This document shows positions 28,130 through 35,264 of a stretch of 35,264 nucleotides of DNA, in pieces. How positions within the stretch are numbered: position 1 is the first letter of the stretch; every line of letters starts with the position of its first letter. This DNA comes from an uncultured Collinsella sp. Its GTDB lineage: Bacteria > Actinomycetota > Coriobacteriia > Coriobacteriales > Coriobacteriaceae. The stretch is taken from positions 1 to 35,264 of the forward strand of contig UQMY01000027.1 of the NCBI GenBank assembly GCA_900542325.1, read 5' to 3'. Under the pieces are notes generated by a model. It worked only from the letters and a program-made list of their open reading frames with translations. It made no database searches and was not told where the DNA came from. A program made the translations under genes and the position numbers.

Positions 28130-28244
28130 GGGTGCTCCCCCGGGTATACTGAGTCCTGTTGCCGCGGCGGCCATGCGGTCGCACGGCATACTGCATCCAT
28201 AATAACCCGTACGGCGAGCCCGCCGCGATAGGAGTCCAAAGAGC

Positions 28245-28961
28245 ATGGCAGACGCAGAGAGCAACCTCGTTCCCTCCGAAGCAGCCGACCAGGTCGAGGC
28301 CGCGCTCGAGGCGCAGGCAGCAGCCGATGACGGCATCCTGTACCTCAACGAGTATCAGTACGAAAACGATCTGGTCACCGACTTCGCCCGCCTGGTCGCC
28401 TCGCCCAGGCGTCGCGGCTCGCTGTATGTCGCCGCGGCAATTGCCGCGCTGCTCGGTATTGGCATGCTGTTGGCCGGCGGTAACTGGATCAAGTTTGGCG
28501 TCGTCCTGATCGTATTCGGCGCCTTTTTGGCCTGGTGGAGCAAAAACCTGCACCACACCCTCGCCCGCGACTTTATCGATGCCGTTGAGGCCGACGAGTC
28601 CATGGGTGGCCGCTACCGCCGCGTCGCCGCCAACGAGGACGGTCTGATGGTCTGGGGCAAGAGCGGCAAGTCGCAGTTCTTCCCGTTTGAAAAGCTCGAC
28701 CACGTGCTCGACGGCGAGCGCATCTTTGTTGCCATGTTCGCCGACCAGGGCGTGGCGATCCCTAAGGACACCTTTGTTCGCGGCGATGCCGAGCAGTTTG
28801 GCGCCTTCCTTAAGGCGCGCATCAACAAAAAACTCCGCATCGAGACCAAACGCAAGAAGATGAAGGCAGAAAAGGCCGCTGCCGAAGCAAAACAGGGCGA
28901 CAAGCCCCAGGAGACCAAGGGCAAGCAGCGCAAGCAGAAGAAGAGCAAGAAGAAGCGGTAG
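28245..28961 (+). CDS. YcxB-like two-helix membrane protein
   Basis: A 238-aa protein. An acidic N-terminal segment is followed by two membrane helices (about 58-78 and 82-98, GSLYVAAAIAALLGIGMLL and FGVVLIVFGAFLAWW). A cytosolic YcxB-like domain comes next (about 100-190, with KSQFFPFEKLDHVLDGERIF and FVRGDAEQFGAFLK), then an extremely basic lysine-rich tail. Divergent from dnaX with 115 bases between the starts. The YcxB-like fold is usual in small membrane proteins of unknown job. Confidence 0.75.
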   Translation: MADAESNLVPSEAADQVEAALEAQAAADDGILYLNEYQYENDLVTDFARLVASPRRRGSLYVAAAIAALLGIGMLLAGGNWIKFGVVLIVFGAFLAWWSKNLHHTLARDFIDAVEADESMGGRYRRVAANEDGLMVWGKSGKSQFFPFEKLDHVLDGERIFVAMFADQGVAIPKDTFVRGDAEQFGAFLKARINKKLRIETKRKKMKAEKAAAEAKQGDKPQETKGKQRKQKKSKKKR

Positions 28962-28989
28962 GCCGGCCGACACCGAAGGCGCCTCGTCC

Positions 28990-29029
28990 CGCGCCCGATT
29001 CCGGGCCGGGGCGCCTGGAATCGGGCGCG
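28990..29029. terminator. Inverted repeat between convergent genes
   Basis: CGCGCCCGATTCC (28990-29002) and GGAATCGGGCGCG (29017-29029) form a perfect 13-bp stem. It lies between the rightward YcxB-like gene and the leftward gene at 29067, so a shared terminator is likely although T tracts are short. Confidence 0.55.
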
Positions 29030-29066
29030 CGTACCGCCAATGGACCCGTTTTGCCTTGCTCTCGAG

Positions 29067-29726
29067 CTATTTCACTTCAAACCTTAAGAGCCTCCGCTCC
29101 GGCAGATCGGTCATCTTCATCGTGTAAGTCCCGGGAAATGCTTTCTCAAAACGGACGGTCTCGTAACCTTCGAAATAGTCGTTGGTGTTCTGCATCATAA
29201 ATGGGACGAGCAACTCGTTTTCTGCCCCAACCTCCACGGCAAACGCAGCAGAGCCGCCAAGGACCGGCATGGCTTGCGTTATCAGATCGGTATTGACTAC
29301 AAAATCATAGTTTGGCGCAGACTCCGGAACCAGATGCCAAACATACGCTTTGATTCCACCGTCGATATTATCCCTATTTCTGACACGCATCTTTACGGCG
29401 ATAACGCACGTGATGTCGGCATCCTTCAGTCTCGTTTTCGTATCCACGGTGCCATATTTTGAATAATCGTCATGTGCTCGTTTGAGATACTCGCGCGGCG
29501 TGAGCAACTCTGCCCCGTCTATGCAAAACGAATACCCATCAGTCACCACATCCTTCGACCCCAGAAACGCTCCATCCATCGAGAGCCATTCGCCCTCCGC
29601 GTAATATTTCTCAGGAATGACCGTCCGGTTCCCGTTAACGACGCTCACCCTCATGCCCGCAAGGCCGGCAGCAGCACAGCAAAAAAGCGCGAGCGCCGAT
29701 CTTCTCGTCCACAGGGTCTTCTTCAT
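29067..29726 (-). CDS. Exported protein, DUF5028-like, last gene of the ABC operon
   Basis: A 219-aa protein with an export signal (KKTLWTRRSALALFCCAAAG): positive start, hydrophobic core, Cys-Cys that could act as a lipobox. The body is beta-rich, and VTDGYSFCIDGAELLTPREY resembles the DUF5028 proteins often found in ABC/bacteriocin-like operons. The ATG at 29726 is chosen over GTG 29735: the GTG lies only two bases from AAAGG, while the ATG is 11 bases from it. The start region overlaps or abuts the ATPase gene stop. Confidence 0.75.
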   Translation of the reverse strand: MKKTLWTRRSALALFCCAAAGLAGMRVSVVNGNRTVIPEKYYAEGEWLSMDGAFLGSKDVVTDGYSFCIDGAELLTPREYLKRAHDDYSKYGTVDTKTRLKDADITCVIAVKMRVRNRDNIDGGIKAYVWHLVPESAPNYDFVVNTDLITQAMPVLGGSAAFAVEVGAENELLVPFMMQNTNDYFEGYETVRFEKAFPGTYTMKMTDLPERRLLRFEVK

Positions 29727-29731
29727 CGCGC

Positions 29732-30376
29732 TCACGACCTTTCCCGAACTTTCACAACGGCACCGTCGCGCATGCAGTAAACCCGATCGGCCAGTTCCTC
29801 GAGCACCTCTCCGTCATGGCTGGACAGAAGGACCTCACGACCCGTTGATGCCGCCATCGCCACAACGCGCTTGAGCATTTCAACGCCCGCTTCGTCGAGG
29901 GCATTCGTTGGCTCATCGAGAACAAGCAGCTTCGGCTTCTCCATAATTGCCGCAGCTATCCCCAGACGCTGCTTCATCCCAAGCGAGTATGCTCGGAACT
30001 TCTTTTTTTCGTCTGCATCGAGCCCCACGAGCCGCAGGGCAGAGCGAATGTCCTCGGGGGTGGCAACGCCCTTGATCTGAGCGATGAGCTTCAGATTGTC
30101 GTAGCCAGACAGATATCCCAAAAAGGAAGGCGCCTCGATCAACATCCCCAGACTCGGCGGGAACGAGATGTCCGCCCCAAGCCTTTGGCCATCGATAGAG
30201 ATTTCGCCTTCGGTAGGCTTGATCAACCCGCAAACCGCTCGCATGAGCATGGTCTTACCCGAACCGTTTATCCCCTGAAGCCCGACCACAGTCCCAGGGT
30301 CAACCTCGATGGACACGTTGCGCAGGACATCGTTTTTACCCATGCGCTTCGATACGCCCCTTACGATCACACTCAT
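29732..30376 (-). CDS. ABC transporter ATP-binding protein
   Basis: A 214-aa ATPase with Walker A GINGSGKT (near 38), signature YSLGMKQRLG, Walker B LLVLDEPTNALD and switch SSHDGE. The SLGMKQRL-type signature is typical of ABC-2 drug/peptide immunity or export ATPases. The ATG at 30376 (site AGGGGGA) overlaps the preceding permease stop as ATGA. It should energise the two permeases encoded upstream. Confidence 0.95.
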   Translation of the reverse strand: MSVIVRGVSKRMGKNDVLRNVSIEVDPGTVVGLQGINGSGKTMLMRAVCGLIKPTEGEISIDGQRLGADISFPPSLGMLIEAPSFLGYLSGYDNLKLIAQIKGVATPEDIRSALRLVGLDADEKKKFRAYSLGMKQRLGIAAAIMEKPKLLVLDEPTNALDEAGVEMLKRVVAMAASTGREVLLSSHDGEVLEELADRVYCMRDGAVVKVRERS

Positions 30377-31209
30377 ATCTTGTCCCCCTTTTCTATAAGG
30401 TCGGCCCTTCGAAACCACAGTCCACCCAACGATAGGCATAACGACATAAGCCCAATTGATGACAAGACACTCGAGCCCGCCGCGATTCCCTCTTTGACAA
30501 TTCCACCCCAGCGCAACAGCATCAAGGCGTTACCCAATAGCGCCCAATGTCGTGCATATGCCGAGCAGATCAGGTAGCTCATTAAAACCACAAACGAGAC
30601 TGACGACCCAAGCACAAACCCAACCGCTGCCTGCGCAAACGCAAGCGCCTCAAAAGCAAATAAGAGACCTATGAAAAACGGCAGCGCATCTGCCTCGGCA
30701 GCTTTGAGAAACCACGGCGCCAAATTAGCCAGTTGAAGCGACTCACCATGAATGACCGCGCTGAACGAGGAGCTCACCACCAAGCTCCAAATCACAACAG
30801 AGCAAACCACCACGAGCAGTGAAAATGCCGTTACTGCCGCCACCAAGATAAAACGCGAGACCCACCAAAGGGTTCTTGCCCGGCATCGAACAAGCGCTTG
30901 CAAACCAAACCCGTGCAACGATTCGGTCGGATAGTCGAGTGTTGTATAGAGAATAAGCAGAATGAGAAATAGCCATCCTAGCGGAGGCACAAACATGACC
31001 CCGGGCCTAGGCTCAAACGGAGCAGATCCGGCAAACACGAGCGCAAGATTATCCGCAAACCCCAAGGTATCCGTTCTAACCCCATACACAGAAGACAATC
31101 CGTAGGCGTACACCAAGTTCGCAACGGTCACTGCCGCAATTGCAATAAAAGTGATGATGTTCTTCTTCAAAACGGTCCTCAGGTCCGCGGCGACCAGCCT
31201 AAACAGCAT
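30373..31209 (-). CDS. ABC-2-like permease, subunit B
   Basis: A 278-aa polytopic membrane protein with about six helices (NIITFIAIAAVTVANLVYAY, LGWLFLILLILYTT, FILVAAVTAFSLLVVVCSVV and others). No solvent domain. The ATG at 31209 follows GAGGTGG and overlaps the stop of the previous permease gene (ATGA). Low sequence conservation is normal for this type; the role is inferred from helices and operon position. Confidence 0.85.
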   Translation of the reverse strand: MLFRLVAADLRTVLKKNIITFIAIAAVTVANLVYAYGLSSVYGVRTDTLGFADNLALVFAGSAPFEPRPGVMFVPPLGWLFLILLILYTTLDYPTESLHGFGLQALVRCRARTLWWVSRFILVAAVTAFSLLVVVCSVVIWSLVVSSSFSAVIHGESLQLANLAPWFLKAAEADALPFFIGLLFAFEALAFAQAAVGFVLGSSVSFVVLMSYLICSAYARHWALLGNALMLLRWGGIVKEGIAAGSSVLSSIGLMSLCLSLGGLWFRRADLIEKGDKI

Positions 31210-32090
31210 CAGACCACCTCGCGTCTTTTCCACGCCCCAGAAAAAGCCAACGAAGCAAGGGTCAATAATATGATTTCCGCAAAACCGGCTCGAATGTCTG
31301 GCCAGTTATTCAGCGATTCCGACCTGATGCTGTTGAGGATATTGCAGTTAAACCCCACACAAGCCATTACGCCGAAGATCCAGCCATTTGCAAAATGCCA
31401 CGCAACCATTAGCAGATACGGGACAATTATCGCTTTGATTCTGCTACGAAACAAAATTGAGAAGCCAGTTACAGCCATGGATAAAGTCCCGAGCGTGACA
31501 GCATCGAACAGCGTGTATGCGAGCACATATGACAAAGGATGCGAATAAAATAGACCGGAGAAGTAGCTATGCAGGTAAAGTCCTACGTAAGTCGACTCAT
31601 CGACCCGAGGAAGATACGCAGGAAAAAGCATCGAGACGATCAGGAAATTGACGAGCAGAGGAATGGCAGTCACTGTAAACGCGGAGAGGAAAGCAGACAG
31701 CATCTTTACGTTCACGTACGCCTTTCTGGAAACGCGCGTGCATATCTGCATGTCATAACCACTCAAACGCTCAAAGAGACACGACCAAGATCCAGCCAAC
31801 ATTGCAAGCAGGGGCAGTGCATAGAAAAACACCGACGCAGACAGTGGCGCGTTCGCGCTCACAACAATCCAGTTACCGAAGCTGCTTTCACGTGTTTGAC
31901 CGAGATAATTTTCGGCTTGCACGCCAACGCCGTAACCAAAAGAAAGAAGGTTGTGACGCTCTTTTTCCAAATTTGCCCACGGCTCCAGCGCGGCAGCTAT
32001 TGCAACTGCGACCGCAATCAAGAGAGCAAGGATAAAAGCTGGACGTCTAATCGTTTTCGACAGTTCGTATCTTGCGAGCTTTTGGTTCAT
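31209..32090 (-). CDS. ABC-2-like permease, subunit A
   Basis: A 293-aa membrane protein. It starts MNQKLARYELSKTIRRPAFI with the first helix right after, a large outside loop, then helices at FFYALPLLAMLAGSW, FTVTAIPLLVNFLIVSML and later. The ATG at 32090 has a strong GGAGGAGG site; the frame to 32144 is not needed. It lies 54 bases behind the secreted-protein gene and overlaps the next permease. Confidence 0.85.
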   Translation of the reverse strand: MNQKLARYELSKTIRRPAFILALLIAVAVAIAAALEPWANLEKERHNLLSFGYGVGVQAENYLGQTRESSFGNWIVVSANAPLSASVFFYALPLLAMLAGSWSCLFERLSGYDMQICTRVSRKAYVNVKMLSAFLSAFTVTAIPLLVNFLIVSMLFPAYLPRVDESTYVGLYLHSYFSGLFYSHPLSYVLAYTLFDAVTLGTLSMAVTGFSILFRSRIKAIIVPYLLMVAWHFANGWIFGVMACVGFNCNILNSIRSESLNNWPDIRAGFAEIILLTLASLAFSGAWKRREVV

Positions 32091-32144
32091 ACGTCCTCCT
32101 CCCCCTTCCGACCCAGAAAGCCGGAAGGGAGCCATTTCAAACAA

Positions 32145-32657
32145 CTATGCGGGAAGCTTGTGGAAATGCCCGACGCAGTCGGGGCTCCATACACCAATAA
32201 CAGTGCCGTAGCCAGACTCCGCCCATGCAGTCAGTCGCGCCGCAGATCGCCCGTTCTCACGGACGAGGTTATACATTTCCCACTGTCCCTTGTGATTCGA
32301 ACGATACGTTCCCTGAGTACAATTCATGCTGCCGCTACCGCTTGTGTTATACGCACCGTCTGTATATAACCGAAGCGGATTTCCCGTATGGCCCTGGATA
32401 TCCAGATAGAGCGATGAGGAATCATCCTTTTGACGGTAGCCAGTTGCACTCGTCCCGGCACATTGAAAACTAAATGCCTTATCGGCATTGTTCGTACAGG
32501 TCGTAATTCCCGTATCGGCGTTTTGAGTAATGCTGGAAACCTGAGAGGTGTCAAACTCCTCTTGTGCAAACGATGCAGCGGGAACCCCTAGGGACAGACC
32601 AGCTGCAATCACCAAGCCGACTCCGATTCGAGCAATAGCGCTCCTTGGCTTAATCAT
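32145..32657 (-). CDS. Secreted protein, DUF2712/bacteriocin-like, first gene of the ABC operon
   Basis: A 170-aa protein with a clear signal peptide (GVGLVIAAGLSLGVPAASFA, cleavage expected after Ala31). The mature part of about 139 residues has four cysteines and a beta-rich body (KAFSFQCAGTSATGYRQKDD, then SSLYLDIQG). It recalls DUF2712 and lactococcin-972-like secreted proteins that sit ahead of ABC genes. The ATG at 32657 has GGAG six bases upstream; a TTG at 32669 is less likely. An inverted pair TGTAAACACC/GGCGTTTACA at 32731-32771 lies upstream and may be its operator. Confidence 0.7.
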   Translation of the reverse strand: MIKPRSAIARIGVGLVIAAGLSLGVPAASFAQEEFDTSQVSSITQNADTGITTCTNNADKAFSFQCAGTSATGYRQKDDSSSLYLDIQGHTGNPLRLYTDGAYNTSGSGSMNCTQGTYRSNHKGQWEMYNLVRENGRSAARLTAWAESGYGTVIGVWSPDCVGHFHKLPA

Positions 32658-32766
32658 GGCCTTCTCCAATCAAAAGCGGTTAACAATGCGTCGACGCACG
32701 GCAACCTTCGCATGAATAGAGAAAGATGTCTGTAAACACCCGCTATTGAGTTGATTGCTCAGGCGT

Positions 32767-34902
32767 TTACACGTTATTTACCTGCGATAACAATAAAATT
32801 AGCTCCGCCTTATTCTTGATCTTCAACTGGCGGTAAGATGCAGACCGCAGCGCTTGCACCGTAGATGCAGCGTAACCGACATCCTCCGCAATGGCCTTTG
32901 TCGTTGCCCCCTCTGCCGTCATCAGCAAAATTTGCGACTGAACATCAGAAAGGGAGCGCGACGTAAGCAGGGCCAGCTGGCGCACGCGGGCCGTTTCGGT
33001 GGACCCGTTCGCCCGGTACTCCAAGACGGCCTTCTCGTCCTCAACCGAGCGGGCGAGCGCGATGTGCGTAACGAACATGGGCACAGACCAGCAAACAATC
33101 ACCGTTGCCACGACGACATTGACAGCCGAACTTTGCCCCAACAACGACGCGAGGAACAACGGCTCGAAAACCGTCAGATCCTGCACCATATTGAGCAAGA
33201 CAGCCCAAACAGGAGCCGTCGCCCCGAAGCAAAGCATCCATATCCCAAGCATTTTGCGCTGCGGACAGCTTCGCATCACTATATATGTGAGCAGCACCCC
33301 CGTCAGCACCGCAAGTCCATGGATTCGCCCCCTAGCGACCGCATAGATTAAGGCAACCATGCCCATTGACACCAACGGCACGATAGCCCGAGCATGGGCA
33401 TGCACCTTAAACGGACGCAGCCCAACAGCGAGCGAAGCCGTAGACGCCACGCCGCAAAACAGGACCGGCACAGCCATCAACGGAACGCGTATGCACATCA
33501 ATGCCGCGATATAGATAAAAGACCATTCCACAGCAGATAGCACCGCCCATACGTACGGGCTTCCGAGCCAAATCGCTTCACCCGCTCTATCCAGCGCAGC
33601 GCCACGATTCGCTTTTCCACCCGCGTAGCGTAGCGACAGAAGCAGTCCGAGACCCAATGCGTAGCTTAAGAGGGAAAAGGCGACAGCCCGCGAAACACCG
33701 GACCCCCAATCGCTATCCGCCATTACCAAGGGCCCCGCCGCAAGGAGGATAAAGAATAATGTGAGCAGGTATCGAAACAGCCGGCGCGTTCGAGCTGATG
33801 CCACTATATCGTCAGCATGCCGCTGCGGTAGCTCATGCCCTACAGTATCGCCCTCACCCGCAAACAGCGCCACGAGCTCGCGTGAGCCCGCAACCGACGC
33901 CTTCCCGTATGCTCGGTGAAGCGTTGTTCTCACCGTCGATGGCTTCGTATCCGTCTCCTTGGCAATTTCCGCCGGCGTTTTCCCTTTGAGCAGCAGTCGA
34001 ACAAACTGCTCTTCTCTAGGCGACAGGGCAGGGGAAAACACCCCCGCATCGAATGTGTCGGACGCACAGGCGATATCCGAATTGTTGTCCCGTTTCCCCC
34101 TTAGCAACATGCATACGAAGGCAGCAGCGATAACGGACCCCATCGCCAGCAATGCAATGACCACGGCATCGCTTGCGAAGTATGCCGCCTCAACAGCCGG
34201 AATAAGACCAATAGGAACTGCTACGAGCACAGAACAGGCAAACACGTCGCGCCGCCCATGGCCAAAGGCACGAGGGCGGCAAAACGGCGGGGCCACAGTC
34301 AATGCGAGATAGACCAACGGAATTAAAAGCGCAAGGCCAATTGACGCGGCCGTTACAGGGGGCATCCCCCATGGCTCGGGAACGACTCTCCATGAAACTC
34401 GACAGCAAAACAGCAGGCAAGACATGACGGCTATTATTTCTGTAAAAATCGCGTCCTGCGGGTGACGAGTTTCCCTTTCGTCAGTCCGTGTCGACCTCTG
34501 CGTCAAAGGAGAGTCCGCCGTGCCCCAAATAACATATGAGAGAAGCAGCGACCCAACAAAGCACGAGACACACGAAACGCCATGTAACAACCAAATCGGT
34601 GCAAACACGATTGGAATAGAGTCTCCGCGAGCATAGAAAGCCAGGTCGGCCCATTCGGGAACCGTTGCAATAACACCAAGGAAAACACCGATGGCACCGA
34701 GATGCCTCGGCCTTCTCATTCCCCCCTTGCATAGCGCAGCACCATGAACAAACGCCGCGAGGCATGCGCCCAGGATAACGAGCCAGGTCATTGCACCTGA
34801 CGCTAGGCCGATTGAAGATGAAAACCGGTGATAAGGGGTGACCGCCATTACGACAAGCGCAATGGCGCAGGCAAATGTAGCAGAACGGCGGGAAAAGAGC
34901 AT
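32767..34902 (-). CDS. Membrane regulator with two LuxR-type HTH domains
   Basis: A 711-aa protein that looks like two membrane-LuxR regulators joined head to tail. The first half has about seven helices (residues 10-270) and a complete LuxR HTH at about 293-345 (LSPREEQFVRLLLKGKTPAE, then IAKETDTKPSTVRTTLHRAY). The second half has about eight more helices (380-620) and a C-terminal LuxR-like HTH at about 648-705 (LTSRSLSDVQSQILLMTAEG, then ATTKAIAEDVGYAASTVQAL). No frame break between them. The ATG at 34902 follows GGAGG; the longer frame to 34923 does not. It is transcribed toward the secreted-protein/ABC operon 109 bases away and is its likely controller. Confidence 0.88.
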   Translation of the reverse strand: MLFSRRSATFACAIALVVMAVTPYHRFSSSIGLASGAMTWLVILGACLAAFVHGAALCKGGMRRPRHLGAIGVFLGVIATVPEWADLAFYARGDSIPIVFAPIWLLHGVSCVSCFVGSLLLSYVIWGTADSPLTQRSTRTDERETRHPQDAIFTEIIAVMSCLLFCCRVSWRVVPEPWGMPPVTAASIGLALLIPLVYLALTVAPPFCRPRAFGHGRRDVFACSVLVAVPIGLIPAVEAAYFASDAVVIALLAMGSVIAAAFVCMLLRGKRDNNSDIACASDTFDAGVFSPALSPREEQFVRLLLKGKTPAEIAKETDTKPSTVRTTLHRAYGKASVAGSRELVALFAGEGDTVGHELPQRHADDIVASARTRRLFRYLLTLFFILLAAGPLVMADSDWGSGVSRAVAFSLLSYALGLGLLLSLRYAGGKANRGAALDRAGEAIWLGSPYVWAVLSAVEWSFIYIAALMCIRVPLMAVPVLFCGVASTASLAVGLRPFKVHAHARAIVPLVSMGMVALIYAVARGRIHGLAVLTGVLLTYIVMRSCPQRKMLGIWMLCFGATAPVWAVLLNMVQDLTVFEPLFLASLLGQSSAVNVVVATVIVCWSVPMFVTHIALARSVEDEKAVLEYRANGSTETARVRQLALLTSRSLSDVQSQILLMTAEGATTKAIAEDVGYAASTVQALRSASYRQLKIKNKAELILLLSQVNNV

Positions 34903-35264
34903 ACGGCCTCCATAGCGTGTCATTATATCGCTCGAGCCGCTCGTTTATCTCTGTTCTCACACCAGCCAGCATCAATGATTCAGGCGAACTCCAATCCGCG
35001 CCAGATCACGGTCCGGCTTTTGTTCGCAGTCCCCACATCAAAGCGGGATGCGGTTTCCTTTTGGACGCCGGTTCGGAAAGCGCATCCCGTTCCAGGGCAA
35101 TATTTTGGGATGCAGTTTCCGCAGCCCACCCCATTTGGAAAGCGCGTCCCATAATTTGGCTGAAAACTGAGATGCGCTTTCCAAACGAGCCGAAACGGGC
35201 CGAATCGATGGTTGATTTCCGATCTCAGCCGAACACATTGAGCAAATAGGTCGTTCCCGCACCT
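34903..35264. other. Promoter region of the LuxR-type gene and repeat array
   Basis: No gene supported. The left third holds the leader and promoter of the leftward regulator. The right part, from 35045, is the alternating repeat array described separately. Frames crossing that array are repeat-derived, not genes. Confidence 0.6.
35045..35182. repeat. Array of five 14-bp motifs in alternating orientation
   Basis: GGGATGCGGTTTCC at 35045-35058, its inverse GGAAAGCGCATCCC at 35075-35088, GGGATGCAGTTTCC at 35107-35120, inverse GGAAAGCGCGTCCC at 35137-35150 and GAGATGCGCTTTCC at 35169-35182. Starts are spaced 30, 32, 30 and 32 bases, about three helical turns. It can also be read as 62-bp tandem units each containing one inverted pair. 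It may continue past the window. Confidence 0.9.

Noticed and set aside
35045..35182. CRISPR array
   Set aside because: Motifs are 14 bp, alternate in orientation and have 16-18-base spacers; no cas genes nearby.
35038..35262. 74-codon minus-strand frame at the window end
   Set aside because: Its sequence is the translated repeat array; no gene evidence.

Overview
The window looks like chromosome of a GC-rich, strictly anaerobic Coriobacteriia member, most likely Collinsella or a close relative. This is inferred from the gene set (arginine deiminase fermentation, a one-chain pyruvate:ferredoxin oxidoreductase, dnaX-ybaB-recR, a membrane LuxR-type regulator) and from Asp/Glu- and Ala-rich proteins with GC-rich codons. 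No rRNA or tRNA was found.

Region 1 (1-7202) is an arginine deiminase (ADI) island. A leftward operon reads antiporter (3914-2478), arginine deiminase arcA (2435-1191), ornithine carbamoyltransferase arcB (1104-97) and the first 24 codons of a carbamate kinase leaving the window. A divergent pair encodes a strongly diverged second arginine deiminase-like protein and an XRE regulator one base downstream. A second, complete arcC follows behind its own terminator. Together they import arginine, deiminate it, split citrulline and make ATP from carbamoyl phosphate.

Region 2 (7203-13266) has a small two-gene operon (DUF3830-like plus unknown), a decayed ATPase gene start behind three 34-bp tandem repeats, and nifJ, whose terminator sits inside a 29-bp perfect inverted repeat.

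Region 3 (about 13267-19937) is an AT-richer insert bounded by two same-direction copies of an FHA-domain coding segment (the left one truncated). It holds the most interesting system: a radical SAM/SPASM peptide maturase, two small paralogous Cys/Asp-rich precursor peptides (67 and 59 aa) sharing the N-terminus KHIHP, a 35-aa one-helix membrane peptide, and on the other strand a fused ABC exporter and a decayed methyltransferase. The repeated Cys-x3-Asp spacing suggests a ranthipeptide-type RiPP with Cys-Asp thioether links. The second precursor and the 35-aa protein are short enough to be missed by ordinary gene calling.

Region 4 (19937-23625) is a leftward, overlapping three-gene signalling operon: a one-helix surface protein with a Ser/Gly linker, a membrane Ser/Thr kinase and an FHA-domain protein.

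Region 5 (23871-28961) is DNA-maintenance housekeeping (recR, ybaB, dnaX) with two small membrane-protein genes on the opposite strand. A near-perfect operator-like palindrome lies upstream of one of them.

Region 6 (29067-35264) is a leftward locus: a 711-aa membrane regulator with two LuxR-type HTH domains, then a secreted protein, two ABC permeases, an ABC ATPase and an exported protein with overlapping genes. It resembles a bacteriocin-like secretion/immunity locus. The window ends in a regular array of five 14-bp motifs in alternating orientation.
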